A DNA stretch of 7,757 nucleotides. It comes from Candidatus Dadabacteria bacterium (GTDB taxonomy: Bacteria > Desulfobacterota_D > UBA1144 > Nemesobacterales > UBA2774). A model generated the notes under the pieces. That model saw only the letters and a list, made by a program, of their open reading frames with translations. It was not told where the DNA came from and searched no databases. Shown here in pieces: positions 1-7,158 of this stretch. Positions within the stretch are counted from its first letter, which is position 1. Each line of letters starts with the position of its first letter. The stretch spans positions 1 through 7,757 of the forward strand of contig JAHKKQ010000151.1 in the NCBI GenBank assembly GCA_020027805.1. Reading direction: 5' to 3'. Position numbers and translations under genes: made by a program.

Positions 1-294
1 TCCGAGGCGCTTTCAGACGACGGAAAAATAAGCGGCAGAGGGGACCCGTGGCTGAGGGGGATAATCGAAGGGTTCATGACGTTTCTGGGCGCTATAGGAC
101 ACGCCCTTCCCTTCCTGATCGATAGGTTCGAAACCGCTTTGATAGTCGCGTCGGTCGTGGTCGGAGCCGAGCTTATAACTATCGCCTACATAAGAAAGCG
201 GTATATGGACACGCCGTTCCTGTCGGCTGCTTTCCAGGTGATAGTGGGCGGGCTTATTGTTCTGGCCGCCGGGATCCTGATCGGGAAAAGCTGA
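1..294 (+). CDS. C-terminal part of a VIT-family-like (CCC1/VIT1, TIGR00267-type) membrane protein, truncated by window edge
   Basis: The frame is open from base 1 to the TGA at 292-294 and gives 98 residues, so the true start lies outside the window. A polar stretch (about residues 1-16) leads into DPWLRGIIEGFMTFLGAIGH, followed by three hydrophobic segments at about residues 22-40, 46-62 and 72-96. The order 'DPxxxGxxxGFxxFLGA..PFLI', then a helix, then 'RKRY..TPFLSAAFQVIVGG', then a Gly/Ala-rich last helix resembles the C-terminal half of VIT/CCC1-type iron/manganese transporters and the TIGR00267 subfamily. Those proteins move metal ions across membranes, but no metal-binding residue is visible in this piece, so substrate is unknown. 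The gene converges on the NDH-2 fusion gene with one base between the stop codons and no room for a separate terminator. Family assignment is by recalled pattern; another small polytopic protein is possible. Confidence 0.55.
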   Translation, partial: SEALSDDGKISGRGDPWLRGIIEGFMTFLGAIGHALPFLIDRFETALIVASVVVGAELITIAYIRKRYMDTPFLSAAFQVIVGGLIVLAAGILIGKS

Positions 295-295
295 T

Positions 296-2203
296 TTAAA
301 TTCCTATTTCGCTGAGTTTTTCGAGGACGAACCCCAGCATCCCGTCCCTCCTGACATAGCCCTCGATATGGAGGCTCGAGGGGTCGTCGACGACAGGGAC
401 CCACTTTAGTCCCCGCACGCGCATGGTTCCCGCGACTGCAGTGCTCGAATCCTTAACGGTTACGCAGACGGGCGACTGGTTCATGAATACCGAGACATTC
501 GTTTCCGGCCTCACCGCGGCATCCACGGCCCGGAAGATGTCGGTACGCGTAACAATACCTATGAGCTTCCCCGAATCGTCCGTGACACAGCAGAAATCGA
601 GACCTTCGCCGCTCAGTTTCCTGACCGCGTCCCGGAAGGTATCGGACGGCGAAAGCCTGTCGGAAAGGGGTTTGATGAACGTGCCGAGGGGCTCAGCCTT
701 CAGTATGTTGTACGCAGCGGGAATTCGCTCCCATATATCGCTGCTCCTTCTCCGCACGGCATCGGCGAGAAATTCCTTAAAAGGCGCAAGGGCGCCCGAT
801 ATCTGCTGAAATACCTTACTGCCCATAACGGTGAGCTCGACGTTTGTCCTCGCCCTGACGCTCGCGCCGCGGTTCCGGTTCTCGAGGAGCGCCATTTCGC
901 CGAAGAAATCCCCCTGGCCGAGCACAGCAAGCACGGTTTCCTTTCCGCTTTCAGCGGACATCCTCAGTACCTCCACCTCACCCGACTCTATTATGTAGAA
1001 GCTTACCGAAGGGTCCCCTTCCTTAAAGATATAATCCCCCGGCTGGAAATGGGCCCTCGAAACCCTTTCCGTCTTGTCCCCCTTGGGATGCGCCAGGTCC
1101 CGGGAATAGAATATCTCCCATGCCCAGTCGAAACTTACCTTGATCTGGTGAGAGAGAGAGGGGAGTTTGAACAGATAAACGGAGCGCCATAAGAACCACG
1201 CGAGGAAGCCCGAAATATGGATTCCGAGGAACTCCGCCACCGCGTTATGACCCCCTATAGCGCATAATTGGCCGATCAGTTTGAACCTGAAGGGCTTCGT
1301 CTCCTGACCCTTCAGCACCCTGACGATATTATCAGCCGCCTGCCTCCCCTGTCTTTCAGCGAACTGTCCCGTCGTGGGGCTCGGCATTTTATCATAGTCG
1401 TTCATAATAAATGCGCAGTCGCCTATCGCCCATACGTTGCCGATCCCACTGATCCTCATATCGGGCTCGGTAAGCAGCCTGCCCTTGTCCTTGGGCACGT
1501 CCAGCTTATCGATCATCGGAGAAGGGGCGTTACCGACGGTACATACAATGGTTGCGCCCTCGACAGATCCTCCGTCTGTGAATCCCACGCACTCGGAGGT
1601 CACGTACGAGACACGCTTGTTCAATACTACCTTTACGCCCGCCTGCTCCATCTTTATCCTGGCGAAATCCCTCAAGTCGGAAGTGACCTCGGGCAATATC
1701 TGATCCCGCGAATGAATAAGCGTGACCTTTATCTCCTCCTTCGGGATGTTTCTATAATATTTCCGAGTTTCCCTGACGAGGTCGTTTATTTCCCCGGCTA
1801 CTTCCACTCCGCTGAACCCGCCCCCCACAATAACAAACGACAGGTACCACTTCCTGAGGTCGATGTTGTCGGCGATCTCCGCGTTCTCCATCTGCTGGAG
1901 GACGTGGTAACGGAGCGCCACGGCGTCGCCCACGGTCTTCAATGGGAAGGCATGATCCGCCATCCCGGCGATGAGGCCCATGTTAACGTCCGATCCGCAC
2001 GCTATCACGAGGTGGTCGTAATACATCATCCCCTTTTTACTGCGGTCGCCCGAGAACTCGACGTAATTATTGTTCACGTCGATGTGTATCACGTCCTCGG
2101 TCCTGCAGTAAACGCCGGGGAGCATCTGCCTCAAGGGCACGGCCACGGGCTCGGGGCTTATCGACGCCCCGACGACCTCGGCGAGGAGAGGCTGGAAAAC
2201 CAT
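296..2203 (-). CDS. Type II NADH dehydrogenase (NDH-2-like) fused to cyclic-nucleotide-binding and CBS domains; N-terminal FAD fold missing
   Basis: NDH-2 enzymes pass electrons from NADH through FAD to quinone at the inner membrane face. Numbering from the ATG at 2203 (635 aa), family marks are VFQPLLAEVV (2-11), the NADH-binding Rossmann motif VIVGGGFSGVE (124-134), the second FAD motif WAIGDCA (258-264), and a hydrophobic/amphipathic membrane-associating tail (about 325-370). After the usual NDH-2 end come a cNMP-binding domain (about 382-475, with FGEMALL at 434-440 and the phosphate-site-like Arg 445) and two CBS repeats (about 505-565 and 568-632). The first roughly 30-35 residues of the family, with the GxGxxG that binds the FAD ADP moiety, are absent; an in-frame TAA lies just upstream. 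A TTG at 2233 would add ten non-family residues. I prefer ATG 2203 because GGAG lies 7 nt before it. Without the first FAD fold, quinone reductase activity is doubtful. The C-terminal domains suggest regulation by nucleotides. Confidence 0.85.
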   Translation of the reverse strand: MVFQPLLAEVVGASISPEPVAVPLRQMLPGVYCRTEDVIHIDVNNNYVEFSGDRSKKGMMYYDHLVIACGSDVNMGLIAGMADHAFPLKTVGDAVALRYHVLQQMENAEIADNIDLRKWYLSFVIVGGGFSGVEVAGEINDLVRETRKYYRNIPKEEIKVTLIHSRDQILPEVTSDLRDFARIKMEQAGVKVVLNKRVSYVTSECVGFTDGGSVEGATIVCTVGNAPSPMIDKLDVPKDKGRLLTEPDMRISGIGNVWAIGDCAFIMNDYDKMPSPTTGQFAERQGRQAADNIVRVLKGQETKPFRFKLIGQLCAIGGHNAVAEFLGIHISGFLAWFLWRSVYLFKLPSLSHQIKVSFDWAWEIFYSRDLAHPKGDKTERVSRAHFQPGDYIFKEGDPSVSFYIIESGEVEVLRMSAESGKETVLAVLGQGDFFGEMALLENRNRGASVRARTNVELTVMGSKVFQQISGALAPFKEFLADAVRRRSSDIWERIPAAYNILKAEPLGTFIKPLSDRLSPSDTFRDAVRKLSGEGLDFCCVTDDSGKLIGIVTRTDIFRAVDAAVRPETNVSVFMNQSPVCVTVKDSSTAVAGTMRVRGLKWVPVVDDPSSLHIEGYVRRDGMLGFVLEKLSEIGI

Positions 2204-2210
2204 GTACACG

Positions 2211-2214
2211 CTCC
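2211..2214 (-). promoter_or_regulatory. Ribosome binding site GGAG in front of the NDH-2 fusion
   Basis: On the minus strand GGAG is followed by 7 nt and then the ATG at 2203. The alternative TTG at 2233 has no purine-rich site before it and would lie about 3 nt from the predicted transcript start. This site decides the start choice. It also overlaps another ATG (2216), out of frame, whose first codons read M-E-R-V, a possible relic of the original gene start. Confidence 0.45.
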
Positions 2215-2242
2215 ATGCCTTCAGGATATTCAAGCGTTGTTA

Positions 2243-2248
2243 ATTATA
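2243..2248 (-). promoter_or_regulatory. Putative -10 element (TATAAT) for the NDH-2 fusion gene
   Basis: A perfect TATAAT on the minus strand lies in the 56-nt AT-rich gap behind the DsbD-like gene. No good -35 hexamer is seen at 16-18 bp (the 17-bp position reads TATTTG). A transcript beginning near 2236 would have a leader of about 32 nt to the ATG at 2203, similar in scale to the short leaders inferred for recF and the ATPase gene. Confidence 0.4.
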
Positions 2249-2289
2249 TGTTAAGGATAAGGCCGCAAATATTCTTTGGATTACCATTT

Positions 2290-3150
2290 CTATTGTGAGA
2301 GCGGAACCTGTAATTCGTAACCCGACCTTTTACCGCCCTCGTCCGTGTAAACGATAAGGGTTTCAAGCCCCTTTTGCGGCTGTCCCCGTGACGGGAGCAC
2401 TTTCACGTCGAACGCGGCCGAAATTTTACCGCTCCCCTTATCCGTCCCTGCGGCTATATCGTCGACGATGAAAGAACTTCCCGGCACGGGGTATAGCCCG
2501 ATGCCGCTCAAGCCGTCTTTCGGACCGAGCAGGATCACGACCGAATACTCCTTCTCACGCTTCGAAACAGTTTTTATATCTATCTCAAAAGGCGGCGTTT
2601 TCCCGGAATAATTCACCGGCAGCCGGGCGCCCCATTCCGAGAACAAGTTTGTGTTTACACGTCGGGCGCTCTTTGAAACCGGCATCTCGAGCTCAAGCTC
2701 GGCCTTGCCCGGAATGCATATATCCCTGCAGCTGACCCACGAGGCCAAAGCCGTTATCTTTACGGACGCGCCCGGTTCGAGATCGGGGGGGGGAGTGACG
2801 CGGGCCGAGAGGAGAAGCGAATCTTCGTAGCCGTAATCGGTTAAACCACCCGCTCCCTTGAATACGGAAGGTATCGGCCACTTGAGTTCCGAAACGGTAA
2901 AGCCCCGGGGGAGCGTGAATACGACCGAAGTGGGGAGACCCGAATCCCCAGGGTTCTTCCAGTATACATGCCAATGGGGATCGATCTTGAGGAGCACCCC
3001 TACATCGAACGGCGCGCCCGGCGTTACCGCGGAAACGTCGGCCAGAATCCCGGCCTCTACGGGCCGGGGCTGCTCACCGGCGGTCGCCCCCGGCCGAGCG
3101 GCTGAGAGGATGGAGCACGTCATGAAAAACAACAGCGTGAATCTAATCAT
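2290..3150 (-). CDS. Secreted stand-alone DsbD N-terminal (alpha-type) domain protein
   Basis: This 286-residue protein begins with a signal peptide: MIRF, a hydrophobic core to about residue 18, and a likely cleavage after ATA (22-24). The mature part matches the N-terminal periplasmic domain of DsbD/ScsB-type disulfide reductases: WHVYWKNPGDSGLPT (60-74), the WPIP/GYED region (91-110), and a redox Cys pair WVSCRDICIPG with Cys141 and Cys145. In full DsbD this domain receives electrons from a transmembrane module and passes them to periplasmic thiol partners. Here the gene stops after a beta-rich C-terminal part, with no DsbD membrane domain and no thioredoxin domain, so a partner would have to be encoded elsewhere. 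An ATG at 3216 is also in frame, but it overlaps the upstream thioesterase gene and would put 22 polar residues before the signal peptide. I prefer ATG 3150, with GGGA 5 nt upstream. It follows the thioesterase gene by 53 nt. Confidence 0.8.
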   Translation of the reverse strand: MIRFTLLFFMTCSILSAARPGATAGEQPRPVEAGILADVSAVTPGAPFDVGVLLKIDPHWHVYWKNPGDSGLPTSVVFTLPRGFTVSELKWPIPSVFKGAGGLTDYGYEDSLLLSARVTPPPDLEPGASVKITALASWVSCRDICIPGKAELELEMPVSKSARRVNTNLFSEWGARLPVNYSGKTPPFEIDIKTVSKREKEYSVVILLGPKDGLSGIGLYPVPGSSFIVDDIAAGTDKGSGKISAAFDVKVLPSRGQPQKGLETLIVYTDEGGKRSGYELQVPLSQ

Positions 3151-3203
3151 CTTATTCCCGTTTCGATTCGATTGGTAATGTCTCCGCATGCTGCGCCCAG
3201 GCT

Positions 3204-3671
3204 TTATTTGAACCACTTTTCAGGGGATACCCGTACGGCGAGGACCTCACCGCGCGCGCATTCGACGTCGTCCGAATATAAGCCGCAGGATACGAGGGTT
3301 TTCTTCCCCTCTCTCTTTTCCACGCCCGCCCTGAGGGTCACGGACCTAGCGATCGGCGTAGGTTTGTGATAATCGATCTTCATCGACGCCGTAACATACC
3401 ATATGAAGGGCTCGCTGTTCAGTTCCCTCTTTTCCCCCCTGTACGCGTCCGCTATAGCGGTGCAGATAGAATGGCAGTCGATAATAGTGGCGATTATACC
3501 CCCGTTCAGGTAATCGTCGGGGCCCGCCTTGTGATCCCTGGACGGCAGGAAGACCGATAGGGATTCATCACCGTCCCAGAAGCTCTTAAGATGGAGCCCG
3601 TGCTCGTTCCCGCTCCCGCACCCCCAGCACCTGTTCATATCCCAGTAATCCTGAAATGCCTTTCCGCTCAT
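3204..3671 (-). CDS. PaaI-like hotdog-fold acyl-CoA thioesterase
   Basis: The 155-residue length fits a single hotdog domain. Visible marks are an N-terminal CWGCG (15-19) followed by N-E-H-G-L, common at the start of PaaI-type thioesterases, and the hotdog helix segment LNGGIIATIIDCHS (55-68), where Asp65 is at the usual catalytic position. The later strand pair contains MKIDYHKPTPI and a GKKTLVSC segment typical of the fold's second half. Family members hydrolyse acyl-CoA thioesters in the cytoplasm, generally as dimers or tetramers; the acyl substrate cannot be read from this sequence. The ATG start at 3671 is supported by GGAG 8 nt upstream. It lies 105 nt downstream of recF on the same strand and 53 nt ahead of the DsbD-like gene, so co-transcription with the latter is plausible. 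The gap upstream is AT-rich, but I see no convincing promoter in it. Confidence 0.85.
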   Translation of the reverse strand: MSGKAFQDYWDMNRCWGCGSGNEHGLHLKSFWDGDESLSVFLPSRDHKAGPDDYLNGGIIATIIDCHSICTAIADAYRGEKRELNSEPFIWYVTASMKIDYHKPTPIARSVTLRAGVEKREGKKTLVSCGLYSDDVECARGEVLAVRVSPEKWFK

Positions 3672-3776
3672 AATGGAGTCTCCGTGTCGTTGGGTATCTT
3701 GACGTTAGAACTGAATACTGCAATTAAAGAGTATTACATAGTACAGTAACATTTTCCCTACATGCCCGCCCGGGAA

Positions 3777-4877
3777 TCACCGCTTTACCTGCTTCTGCTC
3801 CGCCCTGCCCGCCCGTATATGAAAGACCCTCATCTCACCCCTGAGCCTGATCTCCCCGAGAGTCGTCGACGTAATGAATATCTGTCCTGAAAACTCGTCG
3901 AGGAGACTGAAGAGGAACCCCTTTCTCCGCTCGTCGAGCTCGCTCGTAACGTCGTCGAGAAGGAGGATCGGGGTCTTGCCGAGTAAATCCCTGACAAGGT
4001 CGATCTCGGACGACTTCAGCGCGAGCGCAAGGTTTTTTGACTCGCCCTGGGACGCGAAGAGCGATGCGTCGTTACCGCGTATCGTGAACCCCACGAGGTC
4101 CCTGTGAGGCCCGAAAGTCGTGTGCCCCCTCCTCCTGTCCTTTTCGAACCTTGCAGCCAGCTCCCTTCTGAACCCTTCCGCGAGGTCGTCCGTTAACGCG
4201 GCCGAGCTCCTGTAATGGATGTCCACGTCCGCATCGTCCCCGGATGTGAGCCGATATATACGCCTCAGGTGCGGGAGTATCTTCTCTATATACCGGAGCC
4301 TCCTCGCGACGACGAGGCTCCCGGTCTCGGCGAGCTTTTCATCCCAGACCTCGAGCATACCCGGGGTGAGACCGGACGCTTTAGCCAGGACAGCGTTCCT
4401 CTGGAGGAGTGATCTGTGGTAGAGCTTGAGGTCCCGGAGATGAGCGGGCTCGAGCGTGCAGATAAGGACGTCCAGATACCTCCGCCTCCCCTGGGGGCTC
4501 CCCTTGACGAGCTCGATGTCGGAGGGGAGGAAAGATACGACGTTATACCTGCCCACTATCCTGGATGTCCTGTAAACGATCTTTCCGTTGAGCGTTATAG
4601 TCTTCTTCTCGCCGTGGAGGAGCACATGCACCTCGTCAAGCCCAGCCTCCGATTCCACCTCGCCCTTAATCCTGCATTCCGCGAAGCCGAAGCTGACGAG
4701 CTCCCCGAACCTCACCTGCTTGAAGGGTTTGTGCATCAGGAGGAGGTGTATGGCCTCCAGCAGGTTCGTCTTACCCTGCGCGTTGTCACCGTATATGAGG
4801 TTTATTCTCTCGTGGAAAGAAAAATTTTCGGCCGCATAGGACCTGAAGTTTCTTAGTATCAAGGATTTCAGTATCAC
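3777..4877 (-). CDS. recF: DNA replication/repair protein RecF
   Basis: RecF is an SMC/Rad50-like ATPase that, with RecO and RecR, helps load RecA at single-strand gaps. The 366-residue product has the family's usual length and a complete motif set: N-terminal LKSLILRNFRSY, Walker A YGDNAQGKTN (29-38) running into LLEAIHLL, a GPHRD motif (256-260), the ABC signature SQGESKNLALALK (276-288), and Walker B ILLLDDVTSELD (304-315). All catalytic elements appear intact. The start is a GTG at 4877; an in-frame TAA lies eight codons upstream and no other start codon intervenes. There is no Shine-Dalgarno sequence before it, but a good promoter sits about 30 nt upstream. The gene is separated here from dnaA/dnaN/gyrB, its usual neighbours in many bacteria. 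It diverges from the Cdc48-like ATPase gene. Confidence 0.95.
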   Translation of the reverse strand: MILKSLILRNFRSYAAENFSFHERINLIYGDNAQGKTNLLEAIHLLLMHKPFKQVRFGELVSFGFAECRIKGEVESEAGLDEVHVLLHGEKKTITLNGKIVYRTSRIVGRYNVVSFLPSDIELVKGSPQGRRRYLDVLICTLEPAHLRDLKLYHRSLLQRNAVLAKASGLTPGMLEVWDEKLAETGSLVVARRLRYIEKILPHLRRIYRLTSGDDADVDIHYRSSAALTDDLAEGFRRELAARFEKDRRRGHTTFGPHRDLVGFTIRGNDASLFASQGESKNLALALKSSEIDLVRDLLGKTPILLLDDVTSELDERRKGFLFSLLDEFSGQIFITSTTLGEIRLRGEMRVFHIRAGRAEQKQVKR

Positions 4878-4906
4878 GGAGTCGTTGTCGATGATGAGTT
4901 AGAAAA

Positions 4907-4935
4907 ATTATAATAAAGAAGAAAGGTTTATTCAA
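4907..4935 (-). promoter_or_regulatory. Sigma70-type promoter of recF
   Basis: On the minus strand TTGAAT (4935-4930) and a perfect TATAAT (4912-4907) are separated by 17 bp. The start of transcription would fall near 4900, giving a leader of only about 23 nt before the GTG at 4877, with no ribosome site in it. Confidence 0.65.
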
Positions 4936-4962
4936 ACGGCATCTCCCGCCGCCAAAAGTTTC

Positions 4963-4991
4963 TTGACCCTAAAAAGGGTGAACGGTATTAT
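4963..4991 (+). promoter_or_regulatory. Sigma70-type promoter of the Cdc48-like ATPase gene
   Basis: TTGACC (4963-4968) and TATTAT (4986-4991) are separated by exactly 17 bp. Transcription would start near 4998, leaving a leader of about 10 nt before the ATG at 5008. The AGG at 4998-5000, seven nt from the ATG, would be at or next to the 5' end. The promoter overlaps the TTG that could otherwise be read as an upstream start of the gene, which argues against that start. Confidence 0.65.
4966..4979. promoter_or_regulatory. Inverted repeat inside the ATPase promoter, possible operator
   Basis: ACCCT-AAAA-AGGGT is a perfect 5-bp inverted repeat with a 4-nt centre. It begins inside the -35 hexamer and fills most of the spacer, a position where a bound repressor would block polymerase. 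It does not match the CIRCE or other named operators I recall. Short arms mean chance cannot be excluded. Confidence 0.3.
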
Positions 4992-5007
4992 CTACTTAGG
5001 TAACCAG

Positions 5008-7158
5008 ATGATAGCACTCAAGATATGCGAGTTGGCGAAAAAGGACGCAGGCAAGGGTTTCGCACGTCTGAATCCGGGAGATATGCGCGAGATCGGGGTC
5101 GATGCGTGGGACCTCGTCGAGATCGGAGGGAAGAGAAAAACGGTCGTACGCGTCATGCCGCTCGACAAGTCCCTTCCCGACAAATCGATAATCGAGATAG
5201 ACGGAGTGACCAGGGAAAACGCGCGCGTCGAGCTCGACGAGCACGTATTCGTAAAGAAGATAGAAAACAAATCGGCGACCAAGGTCGTGCTCGCTCCCAG
5301 GAATCTGGACGTCCTGTATAACGGCAACGAAAACAAGTACCTGCTCGACAGGCTCGACGGGTACCCCATCACGGTGGGCGACAAGATACGCATCAAGCTC
5401 CCCAACTCGGGGCTCGAAGACTTTCAGGTCATAGGGGTGATACCGTCCGATTCCTCGACCATAAGATCCACGACCAAGGTGGACATAAAACGGAAGCCGA
5501 AAGTAAAGTTCGACAGCTCCCGCGTGAGCTTCCAGGACATCGGGGGCCTGAAAGAACAGATAACGAAGGTGAGGGAAATCGTCGAGCTCCCTCTCAAATA
5601 CCCCCAGCTCTTCGACAAGCTCGGGATCGACCCGCCGAGGGGTATCCTCCTGGTAGGTCCCCCCGGGAGCGGCAAAACGCTCCTTGCAAAGGCGATCGCG
5701 CACGAGACCAATGCCAATTTTCAGGTAATAAACGGCCCGGAGATAATGCACAAATTTTACGGGGAGAGCGAGGCGAGGCTCCGCGATATATTCGAGATAG
5801 CCACCCGGAACCAGCCGTCGATAATATTCCTCGACGAGCTCGACGCCATCGCGCCCAAGAGGGACAAGGTCTCGGGGGACGTGGAGAAAAGAATCGTCTC
5901 ACAGCTCCTCTCGCTCATGGACGGCCTCAAGCACAGGGGGAATATCGTCGTCATAGGGGCGACCAACCTTCCGTCCGCGATCGACCCGGCGCTCAGGAGA
6001 CCGGGGAGGTTCGACCGGGAAGTAGCGCTCGAAGTGCCCGACCGGAACGGACGGGCGCAGATACTGGACGTGCACACCCGCGGAATGCCTTTAGGCGACG
6101 ACATCGACCTCGACCGCCTGGCCGACATGACGCACGGTTTCGTAGGGGCCGACTTAGAGAACCTGTGCCGTGAAGCCGCGATGAAATCCCTCAGGAAAAC
6201 GCTCCCCGATTACGACGACGGGGAAGAAGAGTTTATGTTCAAGAACGGGAATATTACCCCCATCAGGGTGGGCATGGGCGACTTCATGGAAGCACTCAAG
6301 GAAGTCGAGCCGTCGGCCATAAGGGAGATTTTCGTCGAGATATCCGAGGTCACGTGGGACGATATCGGGGGGCTCAGAGAAATAAAGGACAAGCTCGTAG
6401 AGGCCGTGATATGGCCGATAATACACAAAGACCTCTTCGAGCTCACGGACACGAAAGCGCCCAAGGGGATTCTCCTCTGCGGCCCGCCGGGGACGGGTAA
6501 GACGCTCCTCGCGAAGGCGCTCGCCAATCAGAGCGGGGCTAACTTCATTTCCGTAAAAGGGGCGGAGCTTCTTTCGAAATACGTAGGCGAATCCGAGCAG
6601 GCAGTGAGGGACGTGTTCAAAAAGGCGAAACAGGTCGCCCCCTGTATAGTCTTCTTCGACGAGATAGACGCGCTTGCGCCCCCCAGGAGGGGGTCCGACG
6701 GAACCCGCGTATCGGAGAGGGTCGTGAGCCAGCTCCTCACCGAAATGGACGGCGTCGAGGATTTGAGGGAGGTCCTCATACTCGCGGCCACGAACAGGAT
6801 AGATATAGTCGACCCGGCCCTTCTCAGGTCGGGCAGGTTCGACCTCATATTCAATATCCCGTATCCGGACGACGACGAGCTGTACGAGATTCTCAAGATC
6901 CACACACGGGGAAAACCGATTGCGAAGGAAGCGAAGCTCAGGGATATCGCCCGCAAAACCTCGGGGCTGTCGGGCGCGGATATCAAGCTTGTGTGCCAGA
7001 GAGCGTCGATCATCGCCATAAGGGAGCACCTCGGGAACAGGAAAAAAGCCATAAGGATCACCGAGGGACACTTTGACGAGGCGCTTGACGAGCTCAGGAC
7101 CAAGATCATAGCGAACTCGGAAATAAATAACGTGCGCCCGGACAAAGAGATTGTCTGA
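5008..7158 (+). CDS. Cdc48/VAT/p97-type double AAA+ ATPase with N-terminal substrate/cofactor domain
   Basis: Cdc48-type proteins are hexameric ring unfoldases that thread substrates through a central pore. This 716-residue protein has the full architecture: Cdc48 N subdomain (about 3-85), second N subdomain (about 90-160), D1 ring (about 173-400) and D2 ring (about 448-690). D1 has Walker A GPPGSGKT (217-224), Walker B IIFLDELDA (272-280), pore loop KFYGESE (249-255), and RRPGRFD with the Arg fingers. D2 has Walker A GPPGTGKT (492-499), Walker B IVFFDEIDA (547-555), pore loop KYVGESE (524-530), and LRSGRFD. Both rings therefore look active. The C-terminus (ending DKEIV) lacks the hydrophobic-Tyr-X tail that docks archaeal Cdc48 on the proteasome. 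I chose ATG 5008 because the Cdc48 N domain begins there and the longer TTG start (4963) is part of the promoter. Its 3' end overlaps the prepilin peptidase gene by about 8 nt. The full archaeal-like architecture suggests ancient transfer, though base use resembles its neighbours. Confidence 0.93.
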   Translation: MIALKICELAKKDAGKGFARLNPGDMREIGVDAWDLVEIGGKRKTVVRVMPLDKSLPDKSIIEIDGVTRENARVELDEHVFVKKIENKSATKVVLAPRNLDVLYNGNENKYLLDRLDGYPITVGDKIRIKLPNSGLEDFQVIGVIPSDSSTIRSTTKVDIKRKPKVKFDSSRVSFQDIGGLKEQITKVREIVELPLKYPQLFDKLGIDPPRGILLVGPPGSGKTLLAKAIAHETNANFQVINGPEIMHKFYGESEARLRDIFEIATRNQPSIIFLDELDAIAPKRDKVSGDVEKRIVSQLLSLMDGLKHRGNIVVIGATNLPSAIDPALRRPGRFDREVALEVPDRNGRAQILDVHTRGMPLGDDIDLDRLADMTHGFVGADLENLCREAAMKSLRKTLPDYDDGEEEFMFKNGNITPIRVGMGDFMEALKEVEPSAIREIFVEISEVTWDDIGGLREIKDKLVEAVIWPIIHKDLFELTDTKAPKGILLCGPPGTGKTLLAKALANQSGANFISVKGAELLSKYVGESEQAVRDVFKKAKQVAPCIVFFDEIDALAPPRRGSDGTRVSERVVSQLLTEMDGVEDLREVLILAATNRIDIVDPALLRSGRFDLIFNIPYPDDDELYEILKIHTRGKPIAKEAKLRDIARKTSGLSGADIKLVCQRASIIAIREHLGNRKKAIRITEGHFDEALDELRTKIIANSEINNVRPDKEIV

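Noticed and set aside
1268..2254. Long plus-strand open frame opposite the NDH-2 gene
   Set aside because: It is antisense to a protein with clear family motifs, and its translation has no recognisable domain and an unnatural composition rich in His, Arg and Asp.
3730..3755. Imperfect palindrome GTTAC/GTAAT in the gap between recF and the thioesterase gene
   Set aside because: The arms are five bases with a mismatch in AT-rich DNA, and no promoter of comparable quality is aligned with it.
3755..3776. GC-rich run after recF as a terminator
   Set aside because: The CCCGGG-containing run has no stable stem with a following T-tract on the minus strand.
4963..5007. Fifteen-residue N-terminal extension of the ATPase from a TTG
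   Set aside because: The TTG is part of the -35 hexamer of a 17-bp-spaced promoter, and the Cdc48 N domain begins at the ATG at 5008.
4996..5751. Minus-strand open frame opposite the ATPase N domain
   Set aside because: It is a shadow of the real gene and shows no family signature; it would also begin inside a conserved D1 segment.
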